A stretch of DNA of 64,000 nucleotides from Clonostachys chloroleuca (taxonomy: Eukaryota; Ascomycota; Sordariomycetes; Hypocreales; Bionectriaceae). Shown here one piece after another: positions 31,505-42,852 of this stretch. The stretch spans positions 13,392,001 through 13,456,000 of the forward strand of contig JBANAY010000003.1 in the NCBI GenBank assembly GCA_037952775.1. The letters run 5' to 3'. Numbering within the stretch: the stretch's first letter is position 1; each line of letters begins with the position of its first letter. A program made the translations under genes and the position numbers. Below the pieces are notes generated by a model that saw only the letters and a list, made by a program, of their open reading frames with translations, was not told the DNA's origin and made no database searches.

Positions 31505-32032
31505 TGTTGGTGCCAAGCGGGCGATAGAGAGATATCGTCAACTACCGAGATAATCTATGAAGGTTGAAGCCCGCAGCCCAGCCTGTTCGAACGCACATAC
31601 AATTCACTAGTAAATACAATCAGGAATTCCGTGGAAGCCGGACCGGCCGCGAATGCAGAAATAAGGTTCAATAACCGGGAGGGCCGGTATGAACTATCGC
31701 GAACTAAGGCTCTGACGATCAAACCTAATACCGAGCTATCGGCGCGGTCCCGATAGCCCGAAGAGCGTTCTGATCCTATCAAACGCGCACGTTGAAGGAA
31801 GATCATGAACTCGGCCTTATGGATATGAAGATCCCTAGTAATTCATATACTAAAAGGATGCTTGAATAACCTCATAAGACCGAGACCGGGCTACTCTCAC
31901 GAGAATACGAACAAGGGATTCCCGAGGATATAAGGGGCCACGGATCCCCTCTGTAATTACTAGTTAGAATCAACAGTCTCAATATATCCCTTTTACCTGT
32001 ATAACTGGAAGCTGGTGGTGGTGACACCAACA
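31505..32032 (+). mobile_element. Solo LTR (Copia-type ends) with perfect 5-bp target-site duplication
   Basis: The element starts TGTTGGTGCC and ends GACACCAACA, giving the inverted TGTTGGTG/CACCAACA termini usual for Ty1/Copia LTRs. It is flanked by CATAG on both sides (31500-31504 and 32033-32037). It is 528 bp long with a TATA-like ATATAAGGGG near 31928. No internal gag/pol region is present, so it arose by recombination between the two LTRs of a full element. A degraded relative lies at 12135-12380. Confidence 0.92.
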
Positions 32033-32292
32033 CATAGACTAGAGTCCGGCTTACTAATATGTCAACAGATGAATTCCGGACCGGACACGTAGGTCAAGGC
32101 ATGGATATTTACTGGACTTTTGAAACAATGATCCCATCAGAGAAGGAATGATTCTTGTCGACATTTGCGACTTGTTATTGCTACAAAATTAGTACAGGGG
32201 CTAAGATTTGGATTCTAGGATCCGCTTACATAAACGAGATTAAGCTCTTGGAGGCTGCTAAGATTATTCCCAGTCCAGCTCCGCCCTTTCCT

Positions 32293-32838
32293 TTATGCCC
32301 CTTCAATCATCAATATCCACCGTCTAGCAGACTGCAGATCGCTTTTAAAGTTCGTATGGTGTATTTTCAGACTCTCAGTTGTGGCGTCAGGGAACATTTG
32401 ACGAATGTATTCCTTGTGAGCAAGATTCTTTGCGCTTTCGCCGCGTTTCCGGCCACAACGAAGTTGAACTTCTTCTAGAAACCTAGTGTAACATTGTAAT
32501 GATCTGATTTCGGCCACAACTCGACGTAGAGAATGTAGGCTATCGCTTTTGCCTAATGCCCGCAAGATGTCGTGATAACCTCGTTGCTGCTCATGAGGTA
32601 GACGGGTAGTGCTATTTGGGAAGGCAACAGTCTCCCTTAGAGTGGCACCGAAAAGGCCATTAATAGTTAGATGGCCCCAGTGCAATTTAAGAAAGCTAAC
32701 AATCGTGTCTTGGTAGAGGTGCTGAAGCTGTTTTACTGGTTTACAGGGTTCTGATGGTTGGGCGGTAATTCTTTGAGCCCGGTTGCTGTTAGCCTTCTTA
32801 TCGATAAGTTCATGCGCCACAGTTGAGTCATCCGTCAT
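32293..32838 (-). CDS. Hypothetical protein
   Basis: 181 residues from ATG 32838 (MTDDSTVAHELIDKKANSNR), including YQDTIVSFLKLHWGHLTING, LGKSDSLHSLRRVVAEIRSL and a basic C terminus. The frame is clean and reads like a folded helical protein. A longer reading to 32913 only translates the 10-bp tandem repeat (FSGFQWLSVAFSGFQ) and is not favoured. No signal peptide, membrane segment or known domain. Position beside a solo LTR leaves open an element-borne origin. Confidence 0.5.
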   Translation of the reverse strand: MTDDSTVAHELIDKKANSNRAQRITAQPSEPCKPVKQLQHLYQDTIVSFLKLHWGHLTINGLFGATLRETVAFPNSTTRLPHEQQRGYHDILRALGKSDSLHSLRRVVAEIRSLQCYTRFLEEVQLRCGRKRGESAKNLAHKEYIRQMFPDATTESLKIHHTNFKSDLQSARRWILMIEGA

Positions 32839-32869
32839 ACGGATGCGTTTCCTGCATTCCAGCTGAAAG

Positions 32870-32914
32870 CCACTGAAAGCCACTGAAAGCCACTGAAAGC
32901 CACTGAAAACCACA
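32870..32914 (+). repeat. 10-bp tandem repeat
   Basis: GAAAGCCACT is repeated four times exactly with a partial fifth (GAAAACCACA), immediately upstream of the start of the minus-strand hypothetical gene. Confidence 0.9.
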
Positions 32915-33283
32915 ACCTAGTCTACTTCAATTACTTAAGACCTGATCAGCATAGGTCTCGGGGCGCATGCGCATCTAAACGCCGTTCTGACATGGAAACC
33001 TAAAACATGATTCTTGTCGAGCTGGGTGTTCAAGTAGTTGAAGTAGATAGATGAGTGTCCTTGCGAAGCCGAGATGTGGCGCGCTGCGCTGGCGTGTTCG
33101 TATCATTCGACATCGTTATGAATAGTGGCACAAATTCCCTTCCAATTCGTCTTTTTTTGAGTGTATAAATTAACTTGCAACTAATTCTTCTAATAAATGC
33201 TCATCCTAATACTTTCTAAGGGCAACTTCATCAACTAATGACAACCATGGCTGCTCCACCTATGCCAGATATTCTTCTGTACC

Positions 33284-33480
33284 CTACTCAAGTTGAAATC
33301 TCGAGCTTAGATGGCGATTCACTAGCTCCTCCATCTCTTCCTGCTCTCCTGCCGTTTCGCTTCTCGCCGACTGGCCCCGTTCATATTTCAAATCCGTGAG
33401 ACCTGGAGCCTGCGCCATGGCGGGAATGCTGCCAGCGCTGAATGACAATAAACCAAAGAGTGCCACGAGCGTCAGGCAAA
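33284..33480 (-). pseudogene. Small secreted-protein-like ORF with broken start
   Basis: The minus strand reads RLICLTLVALFGLLSFSAGS, a textbook signal-peptide core, then IPAMAQAPGLTDLKYERGQS and a short charged tail to a stop at 33284-33286. The only upstream Met codons (ATGATGATG near 33502) are one base out of frame, so the start appears lost to a small indel. On the opposite strand a 53-codon ORF (33238-33399) follows a TATAAATT box; which strand is expressed is undecided. It resembles small secreted effector-like proteins in architecture only. Confidence 0.35.
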
Positions 33481-33499
33481 TAAGCCTAACGGCACATCA

Positions 33500-35882
33500 T
33501 CATTTTCGTCATCAACACTTATAACTCTCAATCCAGACTAATATGGACTGAGACCTAGATTCCCGGAAGATCCGGCCGCCACGGATAAAATTGCCGAAGC
33601 CTGATATGCTTAATGCCCCTTTTTATTTCCTTGTAAAGTCAAATTGATCATTGATTGCGGAAACTGCAAAGCTTTGCGGATAACGTCGGAACGAGGAAGG
33701 TGGGCAGATAAACTCAAGTCTGGCCAACTAACCGGGTAAGATACAGATTTAACACTCTCGAATTCTTGGTGAAGTGAGACAAATGAAAGACTTTTGAGGG
33801 TAGGTGAACTTCATTCACCATTAGGGGTACCAAACACCATCTATCCTCACAATATATCGGGAGGTACTTATAGATACCAGAAAAAAAAATGAGTCATAGG
33901 CCTTCTTTCCTCATTTATTCTGTTCAGCCGAGGCCATTATGTGATCATTATGATGTTGATGCTACCTTCAATGCTTAAGACCGATCTAGATTTTTAGATC
34001 TGCCTTCGTGTGGCTGACCCATTATTGTATCATTGATTATGGTTGCTAACCAGTTGCAAGAAATCATCGATTTGATGCGCACAAATTTAACTGACCAAAT
34101 GCCTAGGCTCCTGAAGTAGTCTAAATTTCAGCCGCATTTGCAAAACAGCCATATGACTGACGCCACGCTTTATCCAGTGGAGTCGATATCAGATATATTC
34201 GTATGGTTATAACACAATCTATGTTGTCTAGCTTCCGGTAAACGATAATTGGATTCGCATGTAAATGTGTGGTAGCTGCATGTAGCTGCTCGGCATTAGT
34301 ATCGCAACACTCGCTGGTAAGTTGCTCGTCTCCTGCCAGTAGTATCTAGCGCGTGAGCAATTAGATCTATAGCAAAACAAGTGCCGTAATTGGAGTCCTA
34401 CGTCACAAACTTTGTCAATGGAATTTTGCCGTTGAGTTGAATTCCTAAATTTAATTGCAGTTAGCTTGAATGTTGAAACAGTTAAACGCAATGATGAAGT
34501 GCCTAAGTGGTGTGCCACTTTGTGCATCTGCAGTCCCTGATATCAGAGGGTTCCTTTCATTGAAAACTGCATTTTCTCGGAATGTTCCAGCCCTCGAAAA
34601 AGTCTATCTTTTGTGTAAGTTCAAAGATGCGGCACTATAACGGTCGAGGGCGGCCGAGGCCCACTTCCAGACTCAGCCCACATGAACATTGGCAATCCTT
34701 GTCTTTCTGCAAATCTCGCGCTATGCTTGGTTCTAAGCAACCTTCTCTTGCTAATGAAGATACTAAGTCTCTTAACTAGCCTGATAAGGTTCGCCGTACC
34801 TAGACCGAGCCGTTATAATGTATTTAACTAATAGTACTCAGTAACTAGGAGATTTATAGGTAGTAAGTAGTATAGCAGCAGCTGATACTGATGGTAATAT
34901 AAGCTAGTAGCTTAATACAGCTGATAAAGTAACTATCCGGAAAAAGACATTTCCAACAATCAGAATGTTCCGGCATATAGGTTTCAATTAGATATACTTT
35001 CTAACTACTGGGATAACAAGCAACGCGAAGTAACTCACACCTAGCAGTTAACTTAAAGGCAAATTCAATTGATGAAGACTGTGACACAGGTCTCATTTTA
35101 GTCTGTTGCAGATCTAGCTCACAGCCCACATCAAACTGTTTCTACTGTGACCCTATTTCAAGCTTAAGAGGCTTTTAACTAGAGGTAAGGTGGCTAGATG
35201 ATTTACAGTTACGTGCTGATTGGAATGTCTTTTTAGCGGTACCTATTCTTTGCTAAACGCTACTTAGACTTGAAGGTGGTTGCAGAACCAAACCTTTTGA
35301 AGGGGAGACCTTTTTGTTGTATGGCATCAGATTCCACATGACAACGCACCTTAAAAGCTTGAATAAATGGTGCAGACCTCGTGAGCAGGTATGGCTGCCT
35401 GGAATGTAAGTGACGATGTAGCTGCATCATAGGATTCCGCATGATTGGGTTGCTGCTGGTGGTACCTCTCTGTTGCCGAGGAGGGACATGTCCTCCGTCA
35501 CACGCTGGTTTCTCTCTAAAAGGAGTTTCAAGCCTGTTGTAATCTAGAAAGAAGGCACATTGGCTAGGTATATAAGGGACGTCCTGCGCCAATGTTCATT
35601 TCATTAGCATTTTAGTTATCAATACACATTCAATCATTCACATTAAAGACAATAGTCACAGTTGAGCATCTTAGGGGGTCGACTGCTGTTTTCCCAACAT
35701 CTACAACGCTTATCTCTCGGAAGGTAATACTCAGCTATTAACTCCCTTCCATCACATTTCATTATCATTGACATCAACCCAGAAGCTGTCTTCCTACTTG
35801 CCGATCGCACGTAAACAGCCATAGCTACGCTAAGAGGAAGATTTCAATCGCCATTGATCGCATTTCAGACTCTTCTGAGATA
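33500..35882. other. Gene-poor stretch and promoter of the But2-domain gene
   Basis: AT-rich without a supported gene. Near 33890 ATGAGTCATAGGCCTTCTTT resembles a stretch near 7400 (about 25 bp). At 35568 GGTATATAAGGG with CAATCATTCACATT downstream is a credible promoter and leader for the gene at 35883. Confidence 0.45.
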
Positions 35883-36368
35883 ATGAACTGCTCCTTCGGG
35901 CCCTCCTCCATCTACCATTACAATGTCGGCACGGGCGCCATCAACAGTGGTGTGAGCGGAGGCCTCATCGACAAGTTCACCTCCAACAACGGGCAGGATA
36001 TCACAACTCTCGTAACCTTCACTTGGCCCCAGGCTCCCGCTGGCAAGAAGTGCCAGTTCGAGTTCCAGCTCGGAAATAGCGACCAACTAACAGGCAGTAA
36101 GAAAGTTGATGTCTTCACTAGCCACGCCCCGGCCCCCGGCTCCAGGAGTGGCTGGGGACCCGGCAACCAGCGTAACATCCACATCGGCCGCATCACCGCC
36201 AAGCTTGGCGGATTGGCCACCTGGGATGCCAAGCACAATTCCTACCTGACCGAGCCAACGGCCTGTAAGCCTGCCGGAACCGTCGAGGGTCTTGAGCTTG
36301 TCGGCGTTAATGATAACGTCCATGTCTCCTGGGGAAGTGGCTCTGGGCCCCGTATTACCTTCGTCTGA
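35883..36368 (+). CDS. But2 C-terminal domain-containing protein
   Basis: 161 residues that match the But2 C-terminal domain family of ascomycetes almost end to end: CSFGPSSIYHYNVGTGAI, GGQ-type segment NNGQDITTLVTFTWPQAPAG, KVDVFTSHAPAPG, GWGPGNQRNIHIGRI and EGLELVGVNDNVHVSWGSG. Members are usually secreted, with an N-terminal signal peptide before CSF. Here the ORF opens directly at MNCSFG, and about 130 bp upstream in frame shows no hydrophobic leader, so the signal exon is lost or lies behind an unseen intron. The coding part is intact. Biochemical function of the family is unsettled. Confidence 0.8.
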   Translation: MNCSFGPSSIYHYNVGTGAINSGVSGGLIDKFTSNNGQDITTLVTFTWPQAPAGKKCQFEFQLGNSDQLTGSKKVDVFTSHAPAPGSRSGWGPGNQRNIHIGRITAKLGGLATWDAKHNSYLTEPTACKPAGTVEGLELVGVNDNVHVSWGSGSGPRITFV

Positions 36369-39187
36369 GATACCACTAAACTTCCATGGTTCTTCGGGAA
36401 CAACACGTCTCAGGGCTCGATCTCTTCCTGGTGTTTCTCTGCTCTTATCTCCTTTTCTTTAGATCCCTGCAACACTCCTGCGCTGGTTGGGAGAGCTTGG
36501 GCTTGGTTGAGAATTCCTTTAGGGGCTTTAATCGATTATTGCACTATTGCCTGATAAGGTAAAACCAACAGTCTTTTATTTTACACAGAGTCAGGCTTTG
36601 ACTATCAGATTATGACTAGCAGAGACAGTATTCAAGTCAATAAGTCTAGGGCGGAACTAGACATCAATAAGACAAGTTTCTGTTTCTATTGCCATTTAAA
36701 AGCCAAGGAGCTGGCGAATACTCCAATCTCTAGACTTGGCCAGAGCTTTATCTGGCATATTATTCAAGTGGGCCTCAGTAGCCTCGAAAGCTACAGCCTC
36801 ACAGTCAAATGGGCCTCTATCCGGTATATCGTTCGTGGGGGGCTCAGCTACTAATACTGATATTATGCTTGTCGGAGCTGGATTTCGAGTAACTATCGTC
36901 GGTTTATTATATCTGAAATTTTCAGGAATAGTTGAAAGGCAGAAAAGGAAAGCCTAATTAGAAGACGTGTCCGCCTTGGTTATAACTTGAGTGTTCGAAT
37001 GGCTGTGACCCTGAATGTTGAAAAGGAGAAGAAACCCAAGAGCAGATCCCAAGGGTTGTAGCCACTATATATACTTGAGCCTTGATCGGGTGACACTGAC
37101 TGTTAGCAGCATTCGTCACCCGCTCGTTGTTGGTGCCGCTGCCAATAAAGGCGCCATAGCCACGTTTGGCGAGGCAGAGCAAAGTCTTAGTGTATGGGTG
37201 AATCTGTATCATCCCGAAGTCAACTAGGAAGTCAAGTGACTGACAGGTATAGCCCCTAGAGACTCAGCCCTTGCTGCCCTATATAACACAATACGATTGT
37301 TTGAGACTGTGCATAATGATTGCCATCGCTTGCAGTGGCGAATATGGGTGCGTGATCAGGCGGTTTCATCATTCTTCCTTCCCTGAATCCAGGGATATTG
37401 TTGGCTTCAAGCATCCATCATACCCTTATAGGCAATCCCTACCGAGCATACATTACACCATGAGGCGGTGCCCCATTACCCTTGAATGGTTTTGCTGGTT
37501 ATGGCCAAGCTATCTAGTCAGACGTTGACCTCTTTGGTGCAAGTGATATCAGCAGCTTCAGCGCTTGTGATGAAAACACACAAGGCACCGGAATGAGGAG
37601 TGATAGCGCCAGCCGATGTCACGCGGCGGCTGACGATAACATTCGTAACTATCGTGTCACGATAATATTTCAATCGCAAGGGGATACGGTCTCAACTGGC
37701 ATGCTGTATTCCCGTCTATTCATGGCGCTTCGTCTCGACCACCGCGCCTTCAGGAGCCAACCTCCTTCCACCACCACTGCCAGGCCTCATCCTACCATAG
37801 CCACTGAAGCTGAAGCCCTCTCTGTATATAGCATCCCTAAGTCTGGATCGATCCCAAAACGTGGTCTTTTATACACGGTACTAGTCTTTCTAATCCACCA
37901 TCATAAATAATCAAGGTTACATAGAATAGGTCAGGCCTGAACAGTCGGAATATAATACTATGTTTGAATACCAACGTCTGGCCCAATATGGGTCCTAATT
38001 TGAGGACCAAATAAGCAGTTAAGGTATATGAACTAAAACTGGGGTTTGGTCAGATGTGGACCAAGATTTGGTTCTTTTCATTTTAGGCCGGTAGTAATCC
38101 ATACCCTGCACTGAGTCCCTATATTAACCGCTCACCCTTACAATTCCAGCCACCCTAATTCTGTAACCTATCACTCCGTGATTTCTAGCAATAGAGCTGC
38201 AGGATATCGCGAGGTCGGTTGAGGCAACCGCAGGCGAAGCGTTGACATCTCCAGGTGATTGTTGCCGGGCTATCCGATAGCGAAGGTTAACCAAATAATA
38301 AAGATTGGTTTATTACGTTATCAATACTTTGATATCCCTTATCAGCCACACGACAAGCCACCTAGTGGGTCTTCCATGCTTGGTAAGCCAGATAGCCTAC
38401 CCCTACCCTATAGACCTAGGAGACTGGACTTGAGACAAAAGTGCCAAATAATTACCATCTACCCAAATATAAGAGAGGCAAAAGCATCGCAGTCTCCAAG
38501 GTACTTATAGTTGATGAGGGATTTAAAAAGGGAACCGAGCTTGGGTAGCTCTTTGTTTACCTATACTACTATATTATTAGAACCCTGAGCCCTTACTGTT
38601 TTTGAAAGGCGTTTGGCAAAATCTAATACCGATGGGATTAATAATCTTGTCCTAATGATCAATACAGTATCCACCTGCTCTCGCAGATTATTATTGAACG
38701 CTGCTGTAATCTCAGATTCATCGGGACACTCTTCCCTATATAAGAGGACCTTAGGCCGAATGAATCCGATAGACTGTCTTCCTTTGCCCTTGTGTATACG
38801 CTTTTTCTATATATGCTTGCAATGTGGGTATGGTTTTATTGCCTATCTCTTGAATGATTGCGGAGTTACTAATTGAGTATGTGTTGGTATTATGTGATAT
38901 AGACCATTGTATCAGCGCGACTGTGGAGCTAAATGGTTTTGTTTGAGAGGGAAGGAAGCCTGGCTTGCTAATAGTTAAAATTTTGGGTATAATGATGATG
39001 AAGACGGCCGGACTTAGCCAGCTACTCGGCAAAGAGATTGAATGAGGTAAATGGAGCTGTTTGGCTGTGCAGAAGTTTGCTTAAGATATTACTATTCAGC
39101 CGGGTGGCGGTCTCTTGTAATGAATAGGCTGATGAGTCGTATACTACCCCAAGGTCGAGCATATCATAGAAAGCAGCTGCCAGCTGC
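36369..39187. other. Gene-poor stretch with scattered weak coding signals
   Basis: No gene can be supported. A minus-strand piece at 36980-37212 (ALIAKRGYGAF-like, IGSGTNNERVTNAANSQCHP) reads like protein but has no family match. From 38270 to 38880 the plus strand is AT-rich with multiple stops, consistent with decayed sequence. Confidence 0.4.
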
Positions 39188-39470
39188 CCCTGATACGCCA
39201 AGAGGGTGCTCAGTGAACCTAAGGTTTTCTATAAGGACGAGAAGTCCGCCTCGGTGCGCTCCGGCAGCTGGAACATGGTGAACGCAAAGTTTAATACTGC
39301 AGGGACTTTGAAAAATTGGTCTGCCTTACTACTTTCAATGCCTGGTCAGCGGGACGCTTTTGACCCAGCTAGTTTCATTGCAATGCTCAACAAGTTCCGA
39401 GATGCTTTACACAAAACCGGAGTAGTCACTAACCCCCAGCCCCGACGGAGCAGTCCACAGCACTCGAGCT
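39188..39470 (+). pseudogene. Argonaute-like protein, linker/MID fragment
   Basis: The frame reads AKRVLSEPKVFYKDEKSASV, SGSWNMVNAKFNTAGTLKNW and SALLLSMPGQRDAFDPASFI. This is the order found after the PAZ domain of fungal Argonautes: (G)RVL..P.V.Y, the G.WN(L)...F...ATLK.W strand, then the MID domain. An in-frame TGA lies just upstream of AKRVL, and the frame ends soon after ALHKTGVV, before the 5'-phosphate pocket. Argonautes guide RNA silencing (quelling and related pathways); this copy cannot do so. Confidence 0.65.
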
Positions 39471-39617
39471 AGTTGAGATCGATGAATACTTCAAATTAGC
39501 TGCCAAGTCCTCACTACCTCGCCTCACCCTGGGCTCCAGGAAATTGACCATCCGGATAAGCCCAGCGGTGGCGACTGGTATTATTACTATTGGGTGATGT
39601 GGGTAGAGTGGAAGCAA

Positions 39618-39713
39618 GGAATTCTCGAGTAGTTGGTTGTTTCCGTCCAGCTTCAGGTTCAGTTTCAGGGCGACGTTGGCGAAGTACAAGAAATCATAAA
39701 GCATACCGATCAT
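39618..39713 (-). pseudogene. Argonaute-like protein, PIWI-domain fragment on the opposite strand
   Basis: On the minus strand LYFANVALKLNLKLDGNNQL LENS-type sequence matches the conserved (Q)YFANVALK.N.K.GG.NQ.L segment at the start of the PIWI domain. The sequence on either side does not continue as PIWI (no GKTMVVGIDVTHP). It lies about 150 bp from, and inverted to, the MID fragment at 39188-39470. The parental gene was therefore rearranged by inversion, or two copies decayed here. Confidence 0.65.
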
Positions 39714-40902
39714 CTGAAAGATGGGAATTTATGCACACAAGAAAGAAATGAAGAAATGTTATACCACAGTAACTAAAATTTCATTGTTAGTCATCGTCGT
39801 ATCGTTAGTTCTGACTTTCTTGCACTCTTAGCACCTTCTCTCTACGAGCGCATCCCGCATAGCTACACAAGCCAGAGGCCTAAGCGTGGTCCTAAAAAAA
39901 TTAACTAAAAACCAGCGACACCCGATTCGCCTTTGCCTTTGAGGAACGAAAAGTTCTTTCTTCCGCGCCCTCCTTTCTTAAGCTCGGACCACTAGACGAT
40001 CTTGCGCGTGGCCGTAGCCTGATGGTGGCGATCCTGCTATATTAGAAGGGTAAGCGGCGCGGGAATCGCGAACGTATGAACCAGAGTCTACGGAATGGCT
40101 TCACTCCCCGATTTGGTAATAGCAGGAAATAATAAGGGTGGGCGAACCAGCACCTAAGTCTCCTCTAGTTATATGAGAAAAGCAAAGAGAGAAAAGGGAA
40201 GAGGGAATTTCTAATAGGAAGACAGGCTCGACATGAAGCAACTGCTTCTTATACAGTTCTGTAATGTTTTGATGTTTCGTGAGGATCAGAAGTCACTACT
40301 TTTGGCACAACGGCGCCTCCTTCAGGGGGATAACTAAGTTCTCGCGGTGTGTTTGATTCTGTTGTCTGGCGTGGTCAATATCGTTCTGACGATCTTCTTC
40401 GTACCATGTACCTCGGCCGCTTAAACCTCGAGCTCCGATGCCGTAAACGATTGTCGGGCAGGAACAATAGGGGAACCACGTCCATTTCTCATCCTTTGGC
40501 GTACTTGAAAGGGGGCACGCCTTCCCTTGCTGTACTGTGACTGTGATGTTTTGGTGTTTCTTGAGGCTCGTTGGTCGGTTTCGGCGCGTCGGCGCGACGT
40601 TGGAAGAAGAAGGATCATGTCTCTGAGCCTCCCTTGGCACTCAGAGACAGTGGAGCTGTTTGTTCACGCGTTTTCAGCCGAAAAACGCGTGATCTCGCCG
40701 TCAGAGGCATCTTTACAATGGAATATGAAACTCTCCAAAGGTTCTTCCATTGCGCTGTTAGGGTGACGATAGGCCCGAAAGGCAGGATGTGTGGTGTTAT
40801 CGCCCATAAATAAGCCTTTCCCCTACTAGCGCGGTGCTAACAGCACCAATGGGGGGAAATGTTTCCAGGGGAGAGCCGACAGCACTAACTTTCAGATGCT
40901 GA
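39714..40902. other. Intergenic region with a short near-direct repeat
   Basis: TGTAATGTTTTGATGTTTCG at 40260 recurs as TGTGATGTTTTGGTGTTTCT at 40543, both followed by TGAGG. ORFs between them on both strands lack family resemblance. Confidence 0.45.
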
Positions 40903-41237
40903 TTGACCAAATTCTCAGACCCAAAGACATACTTCATGCGCATGATCATGCACGACTACTCAGATCCAGTCGACATCCAGATCTTAACCAAGCTTGTGGA
41001 GGCAATATCGACTGATCGTGGGTCTCCGTATGTGACATGGTGTTATCCGCACGTGTCAGCGAAGCCGATTTCCCGTCTGCTGTAATGGGTCAAGCTGCGA
41101 TGACAATGAGTGGAAAAGAGCGCACTGAAGCTGGATTCGAGAAACTGTTTGACGCAGCTGGATTGGAGCTTGTGCAAGTTTGGCGTGTGCCTGGCGTACC
41201 AGGTGCAGGTATTGAGGCGAGACTGAAAGCGCAGTAG
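40903..41237 (+). pseudogene. SAM-dependent O-methyltransferase, C-terminal relic with frameshift
   Basis: The first frame, TYFMRMIMHDYSDPVDIQIL, matches the Y.(L)R.I(L)HD(F)(P/S)D segment with the catalytic-base His region of plant/fungal O-methyltransferases. After one lost frame near 41020 the rest continues as VCDMVLSARVSEADFPSAVM, GKERTEAGFEKLFDAAGLEL and VWRVPGVPGAGIEARLKAQ to the stop at 41235-41237. The SAM-binding glycine-rich half is missing. An acceptor-like TTCTCAG precedes the first codon, so this was probably a terminal exon. Confidence 0.8.
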
Positions 41238-41354
41238 GGTAGGGTAGGTCGAGGCAAATGTTGCAATAAGCGCTCTTACATACGTGTGCACACTAGGCGT
41301 TTATCATCATTCCAAGCAAGCGCGGTATCAACAATTTATAAGTAGCACACCCTA

Positions 41355-42625
41355 TCATGCGAACGTCTGACCCTTTTCATCCTTTCGATCATAGGAGTAA
41401 TCAATGGCACCCAGGAGAAGCTTGACGAGCCAAAGTTCGGGGGTAAGGTCGACCGGAGGATTCAATTGAGCCATCTCAGCAGATTCATTCTCGTAATCTA
41501 GTCGCATATGTCAGAAGGCTGATTGCAAAGATAAGAGCGGGCAGTAAGAAAGACCCACTGCTTGTGCAATCCACGAGAGCACCAATGACCGGGTCTTTAT
41601 CCACCTTTGCCAGGAAGGCCCTGGCTTCTTGGTCGTTCCCGACCTGGGCAATCTGGAACGCCACGGCACCGGCACCGTACCGGCTCTGCTGCAGTTGCGC
41701 GTTCGTGTACCTGATAATGTCGAAGATGGCGCTATCCGGCTCGCCCGAGGGTTGTCCATCCGTTAGCACAATCACCAAGACTGGTTTCCGCAGCTCTCCC
41801 AAGCGCGCTTTACCGACGACCAGTGGGTCAATGACTTTATTTCTCAGCTCCGTACCCATAGGGGTCAGGCCCTTGTACTGCAAGGACTGCATGAGAGTTT
41901 CGACTTGCCGATCATCGCGGATGCCATTGATGAGGTGCGTTGGAGGGGTACTGTTTATGAACCGCACTGATATTCCCTCGTTGTCGAAAAGGGTAGCAGC
42001 GTACGTTACACGCTGTAGGATTGATTGGAGATCCTTGATGCGTTCGCCATTCTCTTCAAATCGCATAGATCCTGAGTCATCTGCGTCGCGGCACATGTAT
42101 CATATTAGCGAGGAAGTTCGTCTCGCTATCGGACATTTTGCATACTGACCAATATACAGGATGACATCATACAGGCCCAGCTTCGCCAAGTCGCTACCGA
42201 TCTCCCATGGAAGACGCCATTTCTGGCACAGCTGACCTACTTGTTGCGAGGCTCGGCATGCAAGGTCGTCGACAACTGGTGAAGGGAACGGGTAGAATGA
42301 CGCTAGATTCCGTTCTTGGATCGTTTGGTGTAGGATTCTTTTGAAAGCTTCAAAGGCTGGGCCAGCAGGCTGCTGGAGCGGTGGCGGTTGGCCGGGAGGG
42401 ATATTGTACCCGAGGTTCTGTGCATTTTGGGCCTGGATGAGATTTCGTTAACTGAATTCGAAGAGTTCTCTTGGAGTTGGAAGGAATGGAACATACATAT
42501 CCAGCACCGTAGCCCTGCTGCTGATAGGGAGCATGTGCGTAGGGTTGCTGTTGGCCATACTGTGACTGTGGCTGTTGACCATGCGGTGGCTGTTGGCCAT
42601 GCGGTGGGTAAATATAGCCTACGGG
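41355..42625 (-). CDS. von Willebrand factor A-domain protein
   Basis: Exons on the minus strand: about 42625-42497, 42432-42150, 42080-41559 and 41497-41355 (stop 41357-41355), with introns of 64, 69 and 61 bp. From the second exon on, the length is a multiple of three. The N terminus is Q/P/Y/G-rich (PHGQQP, QQGYGAGY). Residues after LYDVILYI carry the MIDAS motif DDSGSM, followed by QYKGLTPMGTELRNKVIDPL, VLVIVLTDGQPSGEPDS and VGNDQEARAFLAKVDKDP; the C terminus reads TPELWLVKLLLGAIDYSYD. This is a widespread cytosolic fungal vWA family of unknown role, presumably binding divalent metal and a protein partner. The first exon's start Met is not clear; upstream DNA is AT-rich and may have lost or altered the beginning. 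Confidence 0.85.
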
Positions 42626-42852
42626 AGGATCTATCGAGGGTAAATTCAGCTGGTTAGATTTATTGTATCCCCTTGTAGTAATTTAGCATTAGAACAGATA
42701 TTTAATAAGATAATTATCTAACATAACAAGGTAGCCTCTACATGTCCTTAATTTACTCACACCTATTCTACCAGAGTTTAGATAAAGATCCTTTCCGAGG
42801 GTACGTCGCGGCAAATCATCCCGCGATGCGATTATTCCCTTCACTCGTTCTC

